The notes: a model not told the origin generated them from the letters alone. DNA of 64,000 nucleotides from QALR01 sp900552255 (GCA_048526005.1 DBFVEH010000005.1:1-64000); one strand, 5' to 3'. Shown: positions 50,985-59,459, numbered from the stretch's first letter. A program made the numbers and translations.

Positions 50985-51593
50985 AGTGCTTTTGAAAAAA
51001 TATTTTGATAAAATCATTGGGAACACCAGCCGACGGGAGGCACTGATGTCAATGTCGATGTATTCCATTTTGTAGGCGAGGGATAGAATGGAACGGAAAA
51101 CCGTAGCATACCGGCTTGACCGTGCCGGCTGCCATCTGATCTCCCGGTTTGGCGCGAATATTCTGTCTGCCCTTGGAGATAACAAAGATGATATAGTCCT
51201 GCACATGGCGAACACAGAATTCGTCAAGGTGCATTTTCCCGTAGATCGGGATCAGATGAATCCAAATTATTTTTTGATAAAAGGCGAGGGTGCTCGGCGC
51301 AAGATCGTTCTTTTTGATCTCCATATATTTTTCGCAGAAATCCGGAAAAAGCATTTTTCCGGGGGAAGTTGGTACAGAATTCTTGTCGGCGGTACCTGTA
51401 AATTCACCGTTTAAGATTTGCACCTCGGTGGTTTCGATGAAAAAATTGAGTTCTTTTTGCAGTGCCGCATAACTAAGTTCGGTTTGGACGGCTTGAAAAT
51501 TTTCGATACCGTTTTGTGGTTGCCGAGATCGTCCCGACCGACAGAAAACCTTACCAGATAAGCGCCGTTCGGCTTTTTTGTGATGCTTGCCAT
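50985..51593 (-). pseudogene. Frameshifted N-terminal half of a tyrosine recombinase
   Basis: Three minus-strand frames join up. First MASITKKPNGAYLVRFSVGR and DDLGNHKTVSKIF (arm-binding start, ATG at 51593), then FPDFCEKYMEIKKNDLAPST with LAFYQKIIWIHLIPIYGKMH (core-binding domain), then a frame with RYATVFRSILSLAYKMEYID. At least two frameshifts separate them. The catalytic C-terminal half is missing. It lies behind the 3' end of tRNA-Pro, the normal position for an integrase. Confidence 0.8.
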
Positions 51594-51645
51594 TTGTTTT
51601 TTCTCCCTATCGTTTTTGACCTCTTTTTCGGGGTGAAAAAGCGAA

Positions 51646-51678
51646 AGATCCGTGCCCGAAAGTCCGAGGCACGGATCT
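51646..51678 (-). terminator. Second hairpin downstream of tRNA-Pro
   Basis: AGATCCGTGCC (51646-51656) pairs with GGCACGGATCT (51668-51678), with an 11-base loop, between the tRNA terminator and the integrase remnant. Confidence 0.5.
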
Positions 51679-51712
51679 CAAAAAAGAGAGGAAACAAGAG
51701 AAAAACAAAGAA

Positions 51713-51742
51713 AAAACGGAGAACCGTTTGATTCTCCGTTTT
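51713..51742 (-). terminator. Terminator of tRNA-Pro
   Basis: AAAACGGAGAA (51713-51723) pairs with TTCTCCGTTTT (51732-51742), with a T-run on the minus strand from 51,716 down. It begins at the tRNA 3' end. Confidence 0.8.
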
Positions 51743-51817
51743 GGTCTGAGTGACTGGACTTGAACCAGCGGCCTCTACCACCCCAAGGTAGCGCGCTACC
51801 AACTGCGCCACACCCAG
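51742..51817 (-). tRNA. tRNA-Pro (GGG)
   Basis: Read on the minus strand: acceptor CTGGGTG with CACTCAG (one G-T), D arm GCGC..GCGC, anticodon stem CTACC/GGTAG with loop TTGGGGT giving anticodon GGG, T arm GCTGG-TTCAAGT-CCAGT and encoded CCA at 51742-51744. Likely attachment site for the decayed element to its left, because an integrase remnant lies behind its 3' end. Confidence 0.93.
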
Positions 51818-51885
51818 ATTTTCAGCGTGTCTATCATTATAGTCTTTTTCTTTTGTAATGTCAAGAGTTTTATCAAAGAAAGAGG

Positions 51886-51917
51886 GCATTCCGCGCCCGC
51901 AAAGGAGCGCGGAATGC
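51886..51917 (-). terminator. Terminator of rplJ-rplL
   Basis: GCATTCCGCGC (51886-51896) and GCGCGGAATGC (51907-51917) form a perfect 11-bp stem; on the minus strand it is followed by CTCTTTCTTTG. Confidence 0.85.
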
Positions 51918-51933
51918 TTTGATTTTTGGCTCC

Positions 51934-52308
51934 TTATTTGATTTCGACGGTCGCGCCGGCAGCCGTAAGGTCGGCTTTGATCTTTTCGGCGTCTTCCTTG
52001 GAAACGCCTTCTTTGAGCGTCTTCGGAACAGCCTCAACGAGCTCTTTGGCTTCTTTGAGTCCGAGACCGGTGACCTCACGAACCGCTTTGATAACGCCGA
52101 GCTTGCTGTCGCCGAAGGATGTAAGGACGACGTCAAATTCGGTTTTCTCTTCTGCTGCGGGAGCAGCTGCACCGCCGACTGCGGCTACGGCGACAGGAGC
52201 TGCGGAAACGCCGAACTCCTCTTCGAGAGCCTTTACAAGGTCAGCAACCTCAAGAATGGTAAGCGCTTTGATTTCATCAAGAATAGCAGTAATTTTTTCA
52301 GATGCCAT
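51934..52308 (-). CDS. rplL: Ribosomal protein L7/L12
   Basis: 124 residues. N-terminal dimer domain ITAILDEIKALTILEVADLVKALEEEFGV, the Ala/Gly-rich hinge VAVAAVGGAAAPAAEEK and the factor-binding C-terminal domain (FDVVLTSFGDSKLGVIKAVREVTGLGLKEAKELVEAVP). Normal length. Cotranscribed with rplJ; 55 bases between them. Confidence 0.98.
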   Translation of the reverse strand: MASEKITAILDEIKALTILEVADLVKALEEEFGVSAAPVAVAAVGGAAAPAAEEKTEFDVVLTSFGDSKLGVIKAVREVTGLGLKEAKELVEAVPKTLKEGVSKEDAEKIKADLTAAGATVEIK

Positions 52309-52363
52309 GATAATTTTACCTCCTCTGAATATGAATTAGATTTTTGAGAAATGATTTTCGTGA

Positions 52364-52870
52364 TCAAGCGGATGCTTCGCCCGACTTGTCGATATACGCC
52401 TGAAGGACATAAGCCAGACCGTAAAGGGAAGACTGAAGACTTCCGAGGACCTTGCCGATGAGCACTTCCTTGGACGGAAGATCGGCAAGCTCATTCACTC
52501 CTGCGGCATCGAGGATTTTTCCATCGACAAAACCGGCCTTGATTTCAAAAGATTCCACCTTGTCGGCGTATTTTTTGAGAATTTTGGCGGCAGCGACCGG
52601 ATCCTCGGCGCTTGTAGCAACGGCTGTCATTCCTTCGAGAACGTTTGAAAGCTCGCTGTAGCCGGCATTTTCACATGCTCTTTTGGTCAAAGTGTTTTTG
52701 ATGACGCCGTATTCGACGCCCGCTTTGCGGAGCTCGCTTCTGAGCGCTGTGTCATCCTCGACGGTAATACCCTCGTATTTGACGATGACGCCTGCAACAG
52801 CGTTTTTCATTTTCTCGGTCAGATCGGCGACGATCTGTTTTTTGGATTCGAGAACCTGTGCACTTGGCAT
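52364..52870 (-). CDS. rplJ: Ribosomal protein L10
   Basis: 168 residues from ATG at 52870 (GGGTGGTGA upstream), beginning MPSAQVLESKKQIVADLTEK. VIVKYEGITVEDDTALRSELRKAGVEYGVIKNTLTKRA is the L10 RNA-binding core; the C-terminal helix that binds L12 dimers follows. A longer reading upstream would overlap the leader and is not used. Regulated by the L10 leader directly upstream. Confidence 0.97.
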   Translation of the reverse strand: MPSAQVLESKKQIVADLTEKMKNAVAGVIVKYEGITVEDDTALRSELRKAGVEYGVIKNTLTKRACENAGYSELSNVLEGMTAVATSAEDPVAAAKILKKYADKVESFEIKAGFVDGKILDAAGVNELADLPSKEVLIGKVLGSLQSSLYGLAYVLQAYIDKSGEASA

Positions 52871-52951
52871 AATTTCACCACCCTTCGATTCATGAAAGCT
52901 AAGCTTTGACATGTGTCCGTTTTTTGGGATCTCCCGAAACAAACACAAAAT

Positions 52952-53067
52952 AAAAAGCCTTTTCTGCAAATCCATAGAAATACAGAAAAGACCTAAAATC
53001 GGCATTTTATCATCTTTCCTCGGCAGGGAAGCTCAGCTTTTAAGGAAACCTGCTGTCTTAGGATTGC
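52952..53067 (-). promoter_or_regulatory. Ribosomal protein L10 leader
   Basis: On the minus strand the leader reads GGCAATCCTAAGACAGCAGG, then a linker, then CCCTGCCGAGGAAAG, the conserved core of the Firmicutes L10 leader (kink-turn region bound by L10(L12)4). It ends in a terminator-like stem GTCTTTTCTGTA/TGCAGAAAAGGC with TTTTTATTTT (52952-52992). Excess L10 should terminate or block its own mRNA. Confidence 0.85.
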
Positions 53068-53073
53068 CAAAAC

Positions 53074-53102
53074 AGGATAGCATAAAATATTGGGTTTGTC
53101 AA
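53074..53102 (-). promoter_or_regulatory. Promoter of rplJ-rplL
   Basis: On the minus strand, TTGACA (53097-53102), a 17-bp spacer and TATCCT (53074-53079), just upstream of the L10 leader. Confidence 0.75.
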
Positions 53103-53200
53103 GAGTTTTTTAAAAAATAGTTATCATCGTATGGATATAGAAAGGGAGAAAGTAATGTTACGTTATCCCTTTAAACGGAAAGGCCGCGCGTTTTTGCGTT

Positions 53201-54208
53201 TTATCGCATTCGTTTAAAACCGTCTGTCCGGTGATCTTTGATCGGAATCAGCAGGTCAAGCTGCATGAGCTTATCCATTTCGTCGGGGGAGATGTCCAAT
53301 GACCAGAGATTTTTAAAGTTCAAATGTTCCTCCAAAAGTCCGGACATACAAGCGGCATTGCCGAGCTCCATCTCTATTTGCTCGTGATTTTCCACCCAGC
53401 TCCAAAGCCAGTGCCATTCTTCAAATGCGCCCATGGGGATCGTATGCGCGGCATATAATCCGCCGGGGAACTGTTTTTTGACAAACGGCGCTTCGACCTC
53501 CCAGTCGTCGGGGATGGTCAGCCATCTTTCATATCCGTGGTCGCTTCCGTCCGCTTTCGTTCCATCAGGATGATTGAAGCCGTAGTATTTGAAATCCGGC
53601 TTGTGCAGATCTAAGCGTGTTTTTTTGATAAACTGTCTGGCCATGGCATCGGTGTCGAGCTCAGGGGTTCCGCCGATGGCGTGAATGCTCGCGACTGCCG
53701 CCGGCGGCAGATACACGATGCGTACATCCTTGTCGGAAAGCTTGCTCAGTGTTTCGCTGGCCTGACTCAGCTCCTCCATGGTTTTCTTTTCCTTGAAATT
53801 CATTTTGGAGACCGTAAGCGAGTCGATGATGTCGAGCAGTTCGTCGTCCGGCAGCGCGAATTTCGCGGTGTTCAGATTCAGCTTTTGGATGAAAATTTCG
53901 ATGATGCTGCGGATGGTCGATAACGAGGTGATTTCCTCGTCGATCTCGGATAGACTATGCTCCAATACCTCGATGGCCACTTTCGCGCTGTCGCTTTTCA
54001 GGATTTCCGCGATTTGTCTGAGCGGGATTCTGAGCTTGCGCAGAATCATGATCTGTCCCAGTCTCGTGACGGTGTCTACGTCATAAGTCCGATAAGCGAA
54101 ATCCTCTTTCTTGACGGGGGAAATAAGTCCGATCTGCTCGTAATAGCGCAGCGTTCGCGTCGAGATGCCGAAGCGTTTGGATACTTCACTGATCGTTTGC
54201 AGTTCCAT
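53201..54208 (-). CDS. MerR-family regulator with a GyrI-like effector domain
   Basis: 335 residues. TISEVSKRFGISTRTLRYYEQIGLISPVKKEDFAYRTYD is the MerR winged helix, followed by a coiled-coil dimer region (about 75-110), a linker and a C-terminal part of about 170 residues (YLPPAAVASIHAIGG, LTIPDDWEVEAPFVKKQFPGGLYAAHTIPMGAFEEWHWLW), the effector-binding (GyrI/AraC effector) fold. BltR/BmrR-like layout, a sensor for amphipathic drugs or metabolites. The gene lies downstream of the birA operon. Its own promoter has a MerR-type dyad. Confidence 0.9.
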   Translation of the reverse strand: MELQTISEVSKRFGISTRTLRYYEQIGLISPVKKEDFAYRTYDVDTVTRLGQIMILRKLRIPLRQIAEILKSDSAKVAIEVLEHSLSEIDEEITSLSTIRSIIEIFIQKLNLNTAKFALPDDELLDIIDSLTVSKMNFKEKKTMEELSQASETLSKLSDKDVRIVYLPPAAVASIHAIGGTPELDTDAMARQFIKKTRLDLHKPDFKYYGFNHPDGTKADGSDHGYERWLTIPDDWEVEAPFVKKQFPGGLYAAHTIPMGAFEEWHWLWSWVENHEQIEMELGNAACMSGLLEEHLNFKNLWSLDISPDEMDKLMQLDLLIPIKDHRTDGFKRMR

Positions 54209-54250
54209 AGGTTGTTCTCCTTTTGTTTTATATGTATATAGGACAGGATC

Positions 54251-54281
54251 AGTATACAGGTTGACGCGACGTCAAAGTCAA
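54251..54281 (-). promoter_or_regulatory. MerR-type promoter with 19-bp spacer and internal dyad
   Basis: On the minus strand: -35 TTGACT (54276-54281), a 19-bp spacer, -10 TATACT (54251-54256). The spacer holds the dyad TTGACG-TCG-CGTCAA (54261-54275). A 19-bp spacer with a centred dyad is the mark of MerR-activated promoters, where the regulator untwists the DNA. This drives the regulator itself. Confidence 0.8.
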
Positions 54282-54319
54282 GATATATTTTAATATTTTA
54301 TCGGACTTAGGGCGAACGG

Positions 54320-55084
54320 CTATTCCATGCGCACCGAAATTTCTCCGCCGGTGAGAATGATCCTTCCGCCGCCGTCTCCATCGACGATCAGACCGCCGTT
54401 TTCCGCGAGTCCCGCGGCGGTGCCGGATCCGTTTGCTGCGCCGAAGTAGCGGATTTTTCTGCCGATGACGCAGCTTTTTTCCGTACAGTAGGAGATCAGT
54501 TTTTGCGGAGATTCGCCTAAAGCGGCATAAAAATTCTGCCGGATTTTCTCAAAAAGCTTGAATTTCAGCTGCGTATCGCCGGACAAGGCGCCCGCGATAT
54601 CGGCGATTTCCTCCGGAAAATCCGGCTTGCCGATGTTGACGCCGATGCCGACGACATATCCGAGAACCGTATCGCCCTCGGAAAGCGCCTCGGCAAGAAT
54701 GCCGCAGACCTTTTTCCCGTCCAGCAGGATGTCGTTGACCCACTTGATTTTGGCGTCAAAGCCCTCTCTTTCGGCGGCGCGGCATACGGCCGCCGCCGCC
54801 GCGGTCGTGAGAAGCTCCGCGGGCAGGGAAAAGCTCCCCGCCGGGACGGCGATGCTGAAATACAGCCCTCCCTCGGAGAAAAAGCTGCGTCCGAGACGGC
54901 CTCGGCCGGCGGTCTGTCGGTCGGCGAGCACGATGAATCGGCGGTTTTGTTCGGATTCCGCGAAAAATATCTCTTTTGCCGTCAGATTGGTGGAGCACAG
55001 CTCTTCATAATAGTATAACGGTATTGCCTTGGATTTTCCGTCCTCATAAACGGCGGAGGGAATCGGATAGGTCGAATGAATCAT
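54320..55084 (-). CDS. birA: Biotin--[acetyl-CoA-carboxylase] ligase
   Basis: 254 residues. Catalytic motifs are clear: ADRQTAGRGRLGRSFFSEGGLYFSI (the GRGRxGR biotinyl-AMP loop), IKWVNDILLDGKKVCGILAEAL (KWPND-like, here KWVND) and the C-terminal SH3-like end (GTAAGLAENGGLIVD). The N-terminal DNA-binding domain of E. coli BirA is missing, so it is a ligase only. It follows mnmE by 12 bases and closes the rpmH-to-birA operon, an unusual last member. Confidence 0.93.
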   Translation of the reverse strand: MIHSTYPIPSAVYEDGKSKAIPLYYYEELCSTNLTAKEIFFAESEQNRRFIVLADRQTAGRGRLGRSFFSEGGLYFSIAVPAGSFSLPAELLTTAAAAAVCRAAEREGFDAKIKWVNDILLDGKKVCGILAEALSEGDTVLGYVVGIGVNIGKPDFPEEIADIAGALSGDTQLKFKLFEKIRQNFYAALGESPQKLISYCTEKSCVIGRKIRYFGAANGSGTAAGLAENGGLIVDGDGGGRIILTGGEISVRME

Positions 55085-55096
55085 AATGCTCCTTTC

Positions 55097-56494
55097 TCAC
55101 TTCCCGACACAGAAGCGGTGGAAGATGCTGTCCACAACGTCCGCCGTGACCTGTCTGCCGTCGAGTTCGCCGAGCCTTGCCATAGCGGCCTCCAGCTCCG
55201 TGCAGGCGATATCCGCGCCGAAGCTGTCAAGCGCTGTCGCGGCGTCGCCGACGTGAGCGAGCGCCTCCGATGCGGCCGCGAATTGTCTTGCATTTGTGAT
55301 GACGGTATGATCCTCGGCGCCGAGGTCTCCGTTCACAAACATATTTTCGATGATTTTGACAAGCGCGCCGCGGCTTTGCTTCTCCTTGGCGCAGAGCCGG
55401 ACAGGCGCCGTGCCGAGCTCCTTTTCAAGCCGCGCCGCGTCGGCTTTTTCGGGAAGATCGTTTTTGTTGAGAATGGCGATAACAGCGGCGCCCTCCGCCG
55501 CTCTTTCCCGTATAAGGGCGAGCACCTCTGCGTCCTCTTCGTCGAACGGGGCTGCGGCGTCGAATACGGCGAGAATGAGCTCCGCCTCGGAGAGAGCTTC
55601 CTTGCTTTTGGCGACGCCGATGCTTTCCACGGCGTCCGATGTGGAGCGGATCCCGGCGGTGTCCGAGAGACGCAGCGTGACAGCCCCTGCCGTCACGACC
55701 TCGGAAACCACGTCCCGCGTAGTCCCCGCGATATCGGTCACAATGGCGCGCTCTTTTTCGGCGAAAAGATTCAAAATCGTCGATTTCCCGGTGTTCGGCT
55801 TCCCGATGAGAACGGTGCGGATTCCTTCGCAGACGGCATGTCCGGTTTTGTAGGAATCGCAGAGCCTTTCAAGCTGCGAGCCGATCAGGGCTAATTCGGA
55901 GCGGATTTCCTCCGTGCTCATCTGCGAAAGCTCCTCATCGGGGAAATCGATCGCGGCGTATACGCCGGAGACGACGGCTTTTAGGCGGTCATAAAGCTCG
56001 TCGGTTTTGCGTCGGATCCCGCCGTCCAAATTCTTTCTTGAAAGCAGGAGGGAGGCGCGCGTTTCCGCTTCGATCACGCCGATGACGGCCTCCGCCTCGG
56101 AGAGGGAAAGCTTGCCGGCGGAGAACGCGCGGCGGGTAAATTCCCCGGGACCTGCCGGCGCGGCGCCGCATTCCAAGGCGCGCGAAAGGATGGCTTCCGT
56201 CAGCAGGATGCCGCCGTGGCAGCTGATCTCGACCGTGTCCTCTCCCGTATAGGATCTCGGCGCGCGGTATACGGTTATGACCGCTTCGTCGAGAATGCTT
56301 CCGTCCGAAGCCGAAACGGCGGCGAGGCACGCCGTATTGGCTTTGATGTCGGAGAGGGGAGCGCCGGATTTCGGGTGTATAAATTTTTCACAAATAGGGA
56401 GCGCGCCGCCGCCGGAAATCCGGATGACGGCGATCCCTCCTTTCCCGCGCGGTGTAGAAACCGCGGCGATGGTCGAATCGAACAGGGAATACAT
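55097..56494 (-). CDS. mnmE: tRNA modification GTPase MnmE
   Basis: 465 residues from ATG at 56494 (AAAGGACG upstream). With MnmG it makes the xm5U modification at the tRNA wobble position. N-terminal folate-binding domain (DSTIAAVSTPRGKGGIAVIRISG), helical domain and inserted G domain: GKPNTGKST, DIAGTTRD, DTAGIR and NKND. The C-terminal CVGK (FCVGK) is present. Usual length. Downstream of jag. Confidence 0.97.
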   Translation of the reverse strand: MYSLFDSTIAAVSTPRGKGGIAVIRISGGGALPICEKFIHPKSGAPLSDIKANTACLAAVSASDGSILDEAVITVYRAPRSYTGEDTVEISCHGGILLTEAILSRALECGAAPAGPGEFTRRAFSAGKLSLSEAEAVIGVIEAETRASLLLSRKNLDGGIRRKTDELYDRLKAVVSGVYAAIDFPDEELSQMSTEEIRSELALIGSQLERLCDSYKTGHAVCEGIRTVLIGKPNTGKSTILNLFAEKERAIVTDIAGTTRDVVSEVVTAGAVTLRLSDTAGIRSTSDAVESIGVAKSKEALSEAELILAVFDAAAPFDEEDAEVLALIRERAAEGAAVIAILNKNDLPEKADAARLEKELGTAPVRLCAKEKQSRGALVKIIENMFVNGDLGAEDHTVITNARQFAAASEALAHVGDAATALDSFGADIACTELEAAMARLGELDGRQVTADVVDSIFHRFCVGK

Positions 56495-56539
56495 CAAAAT
56501 CGTCCTTTCATTGGGCTTGCGCGTTATTTTCAACGAGAA

Positions 56540-56585
56540 ACGGGACTCTGCGCATTTCCGATTCCGGAAAATGCGGGAGTCCCGT
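56540..56585 (-). terminator. Long hairpin between jag and mnmE
   Basis: ACGGGACTC (56540-56548) pairs with GAGTCCCGT (56577-56585), and CGCATTT/AAATGCG (51-57 with 69-75) extends it inside. There is no clear T-run, so it may be a processing or attenuation site that reduces transcription into mnmE-birA. Confidence 0.45.
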
Positions 56586-56590
56586 CGGTT

Positions 56591-57472
56591 TTACTGCTGA
56601 TTGTTGCTCGAAAATTCCTTGAGCTTGGCGAAATAGCTGTCGAGATCCTTCGCCTTTTCAATTTTGCGGGGCGCGGGACGCGGCGCATCCGAGCGTCTGC
56701 GCGGCGTATACGTGCTTTCGCTCTTTTCCGTTTTGCGCTCCGTCCGGCTTCGGTCGGGACGCTCCGATTTGTTTTCGCGGCGCTCGCCGGAACGCGGTCT
56801 GCTCTTTCTTTCGGGCTTTGCAAGCTCCGTCGGCTTTGCGGCGCCCTCCGGGAAGATGATGACGCGGCGATTTCCCTCCGCGCCGACGGAATTGGTCGAT
56901 ACGCCTTCGATTTTTTGAATCTCCGCGTGGATGATCCGGCGTTCGTAGGCGTTCATTGGCTCAAGCGCGATGTTCTTTCCGCTTTTCTTTACCTTGGCCG
57001 CCATTTTTGCAGCAAGCTTGCGGAGCGTTTCCTCTCTCTTTTCGCGGTAATTTTCGATATCGATGCTGATTCTCGTGTATTGGCGGTCCTCGTCGTCCTT
57101 CTTGTTTGCGGCGAGATTGACAAGATACTGGAACGCTTCCAGCGTGTCTCCGTGATGTCCGATCAGTGCCGAAGCGCCGTCGCCGGTGATCGTGATCAGA
57201 GCTTCTCCGTCGCCGTCGTCGTGAATGATGACCTCGCCGGTGATGCCGAGGTCGGTCATCAGCGTTTCGATGAAGCTGCGCGCGGCCTCGAGCGGCTTTA
57301 AGATATAGGTGACTTTCACCTTGGCAGGGGAGCCGCCCATGCCGAGAAAGCCTTTTTTCGGCTCTTCCAAAACGTCGGTTGTAATACTTTCGCGGGAAAC
57401 GCCGAGCTCCAGCGCGCCCTTTTCGGCGGCTTCCTCGACGGTTTTCGCGGTGATGATGATTTCTTTTTTCAT
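56591..57472 (-). CDS. jag: Jag/KhpB RNA-binding protein (SpoIIIJ-associated)
   Basis: 293 residues. N-terminal Jag_N (TAKTVEEAAEKGALELGVSRESI), a KH-type domain (LITITGDGASALIGHHGDTLEAFQYLVNLA), an R3H domain (NAYERRIIHAEIQKIEGVSTNSVGAEGNRRVIIF) and a charged tail rich in Arg and Glu. Partner of KhpA in an RNA chaperone of Gram-positive cells and found behind yidC. The basic tail is longer than in Bacillus. Confidence 0.95.
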   Translation of the reverse strand: MKKEIIITAKTVEEAAEKGALELGVSRESITTDVLEEPKKGFLGMGGSPAKVKVTYILKPLEAARSFIETLMTDLGITGEVIIHDDGDGEALITITGDGASALIGHHGDTLEAFQYLVNLAANKKDDEDRQYTRISIDIENYREKREETLRKLAAKMAAKVKKSGKNIALEPMNAYERRIIHAEIQKIEGVSTNSVGAEGNRRVIIFPEGAAKPTELAKPERKSRPRSGERRENKSERPDRSRTERKTEKSESTYTPRRRSDAPRPAPRKIEKAKDLDSYFAKLKEFSSNNQQ

Positions 57473-57504
57473 GAGAGCAATTCGTCTTTCTTCATAATTG
57501 TTGA

Positions 57505-58641
57505 TTATTTTTTCGATTTTTTGTTTTTCTTGAGCGGGGCCTTTTTGATGACGGAGGAGCTTTCTTCTCCGTCTTTGCTTTGCGTGCCCGTGGAATTGAT
57601 CAGCTCGGCACGCTCGTCATAGATCGAGGAATATGTGCCGAGGTCCGCATATTCGTCGTCGTCCATCGGACGGGCAAGCGCCGCCTTGGTTTTTTCAAGA
57701 TTTTCTTTTTTTGCGGCCTTACCGAAATATTCGCGCTCCGCCGCCTTATAATCCTCTTCGGTGAATTTGGGAAGCGGGATCGCTTTATAGAGGATGAACT
57801 GCTGGAGCATTCCGAGAAGCGTGTTGAAAATCCAGTAGATACCGAGTGCCGCCGGGAAAGAAAACGCGAGCCATGCGGTGATGGCGGACATGATGACCGT
57901 CATGATCATCGTCTGTTTTCCGTTTCCTGCGTTGTCCTGCATGGGCTGGAACGTCAGCTTTCTCGAAATAAACGACGAAAGGACGGTAAATACAAAGTTG
58001 AGCAGCGGGATGAGGACGAGCCACGTCGTCCACGACGGCGTTTTGGCAAGCGCCGTCGGGTCTCCGAAGAGACTGAAATTCGGCAGATCGGAAAGAACGA
58101 CCTGTCCCACTTCTCCAAGAGAAGCATTGAGCGCCTCGAGATTATCCTGCGTGAGATATTGAACAAGGTCGATATCCCGTCCGGAAAAGACGCCGTCCTT
58201 AAAGCTTTTCAGCGCAATGCCGAGATCGTTGTTGATAAAACTCGCGATGCCGTTGAGCATATCCGTCGAATATTTGCAGATATATTTGAGCGGATTGTAA
58301 ACGATTCCGTAAAGAATCATGATGATCGGGAGCTGAATGAGCATCGGCAGGCATCCGCCCATCGGATTGTAGCCTTCCTTTTGGTAGAGGTCCATGATCT
58401 CATTCTGCATCTTCTGCATGGTGGGCTGGTCGGTCCTGCCCTTGTATTTGCTGCGGATCGCCATTTCCTTTGGCTTAAGTCTTGCCTGCTTGACGGAATT
58501 TTTCTGCTGCTTGATTCCGAAAGGACAGAGGATGATTTTGATCATCAGCGCGAATAAGAACAGCGCCAGCAGATAATGTCCCGTAAACGAATCGAAAGCG
58601 GCAAGGATGCTTCCGAAAAACCGATTGATTGCATCTATCAT
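57505..58641 (-). CDS. yidC: Membrane protein insertase YidC/SpoIIIJ
   Basis: 378 residues. Five membrane segments; ALFLFALMIKIILCPFGIKQQKNSVKQARLKP is the first conserved block, where Lys takes the place of the usual groove Arg, and GGCLPMLIQLPIIMILYGIVYNPLKYI the second. There is an unusual 90-residue loop between segments (near 140-215) and a long charged tail (ends KKNKKSKK). No signal peptide or lipobox. Overlaps yidD by 4 bases. Confidence 0.95.
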   Translation of the reverse strand: MIDAINRFFGSILAAFDSFTGHYLLALFLFALMIKIILCPFGIKQQKNSVKQARLKPKEMAIRSKYKGRTDQPTMQKMQNEIMDLYQKEGYNPMGGCLPMLIQLPIIMILYGIVYNPLKYICKYSTDMLNGIASFINNDLGIALKSFKDGVFSGRDIDLVQYLTQDNLEALNASLGEVGQVVLSDLPNFSLFGDPTALAKTPSWTTWLVLIPLLNFVFTVLSSFISRKLTFQPMQDNAGNGKQTMIMTVIMSAITAWLAFSFPAALGIYWIFNTLLGMLQQFILYKAIPLPKFTEEDYKAAEREYFGKAAKKENLEKTKAALARPMDDDEYADLGTYSSIYDERAELINSTGTQSKDGEESSSVIKKAPLKKNKKSKK

Positions 58642-58913
58642 TTTTGAGAATTGTCTCCTTTTTCTTTTGTGGAGATTAAGACGTCTTTTTTCCGTCTTTT
58701 CCGCTTCGGAACCGGATCATAGCCTCCCTTGGAGAAGGGATTGCAGCGCAGGATGCGCCACACCGTAAGTCCGAGTCCTATAATAAATCCCCATTCACGG
58801 AACGCCTCGATCGCGTAATTCGAGCAGGTCGGCTGAAACCTGCAGCAGGGCGGCTTCAACGGAGAGATGAACTTTTGATAAAGCTTTACGAAAAAAATCC
58901 CGATTTGTTTCAT
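58638..58913 (-). CDS. yidD: Membrane protein insertion factor YidD
   Basis: 91 residues from ATG at 58913. The conserved KLYQKFISPLKPPCCRFQPTCSNYAIEAFREWG (three Cys) and RILRCNPFSKGGYDPVP. Small membrane-associated helper of the insertase. The start overlaps the rnpA stop and the stop overlaps the yidC start, both ATGA overlaps. Confidence 0.95.
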   Translation of the reverse strand: MKQIGIFFVKLYQKFISPLKPPCCRFQPTCSNYAIEAFREWGFIIGLGLTVWRILRCNPFSKGGYDPVPKRKRRKKDVLISTKEKGDNSQK

Positions 58914-59356
58914 TTTTCCGATGTCTCCGCTTGGCTGCCGGAGGCGCATTCCGGTCTTTGTCCGTTCTTATGGGAATCGCTGCCGGCGTATAGCGACAGC
59001 TTTTTGGCGGCGTAGAGCAGATCCTTGTAGATATCGGTGCTTTTCGCGCTGCACGCCGCCTCTTTGGCGGCGATCACGATCAGCTTGCCTTTTTTGATAT
59101 TCTGTTCTGCTTCCAGCTGCCTGTAAGCGGCGCGCAGGATTCTTCTCACGCGCGACCGCACCACCGCTCCTCCGAGTCTTTTGGAAACCGTAAGTCCGAC
59201 GCGGTTCACTCTCTTCCCGAGCGGGTTCTCGCGCGCAAGGCGCGATGCGTGGTAATCGGTCAATACATATACCACGATATGTCTGCAAACGGCGCGTTCG
59301 CCCTTTGCGTATACCTTTTTATAAAGGTGGTTTTCGGAAATCGCTATGTTTTTCAC
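58910..59356 (-). CDS. rnpA: Ribonuclease P protein component
   Basis: 148 residues from GTG at 59356 (GGGGGAATC upstream); a longer start at 59425 has no ribosome site. Conserved parts: FxxVYxKG-like HLYKKVYAKGERAV and VNRVGLTVSKRLGGAVVRSRVRRILRAAYR, the RNR-like RNA-binding helix, where Ser replaces the Asn. The C-terminal tail (HKNGQRPECASGSQ) is longer than usual. Confidence 0.93.
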   Translation of the reverse strand: MKNIAISENHLYKKVYAKGERAVCRHIVVYVLTDYHASRLARENPLGKRVNRVGLTVSKRLGGAVVRSRVRRILRAAYRQLEAEQNIKKGKLIVIAAKEAACSAKSTDIYKDLLYAAKKLSLYAGSDSHKNGQRPECASGSQAETSEK

Positions 59357-59459
59357 ACAGATTCCCCCGTCTTTTTCGTCCTTTCGGGCGCCGAAAAATT
59401 GCCCGGATAAAAAAGGAAAGCCCATGAGTACGCCACAGGCTTTGTTGATCCGATGATTC

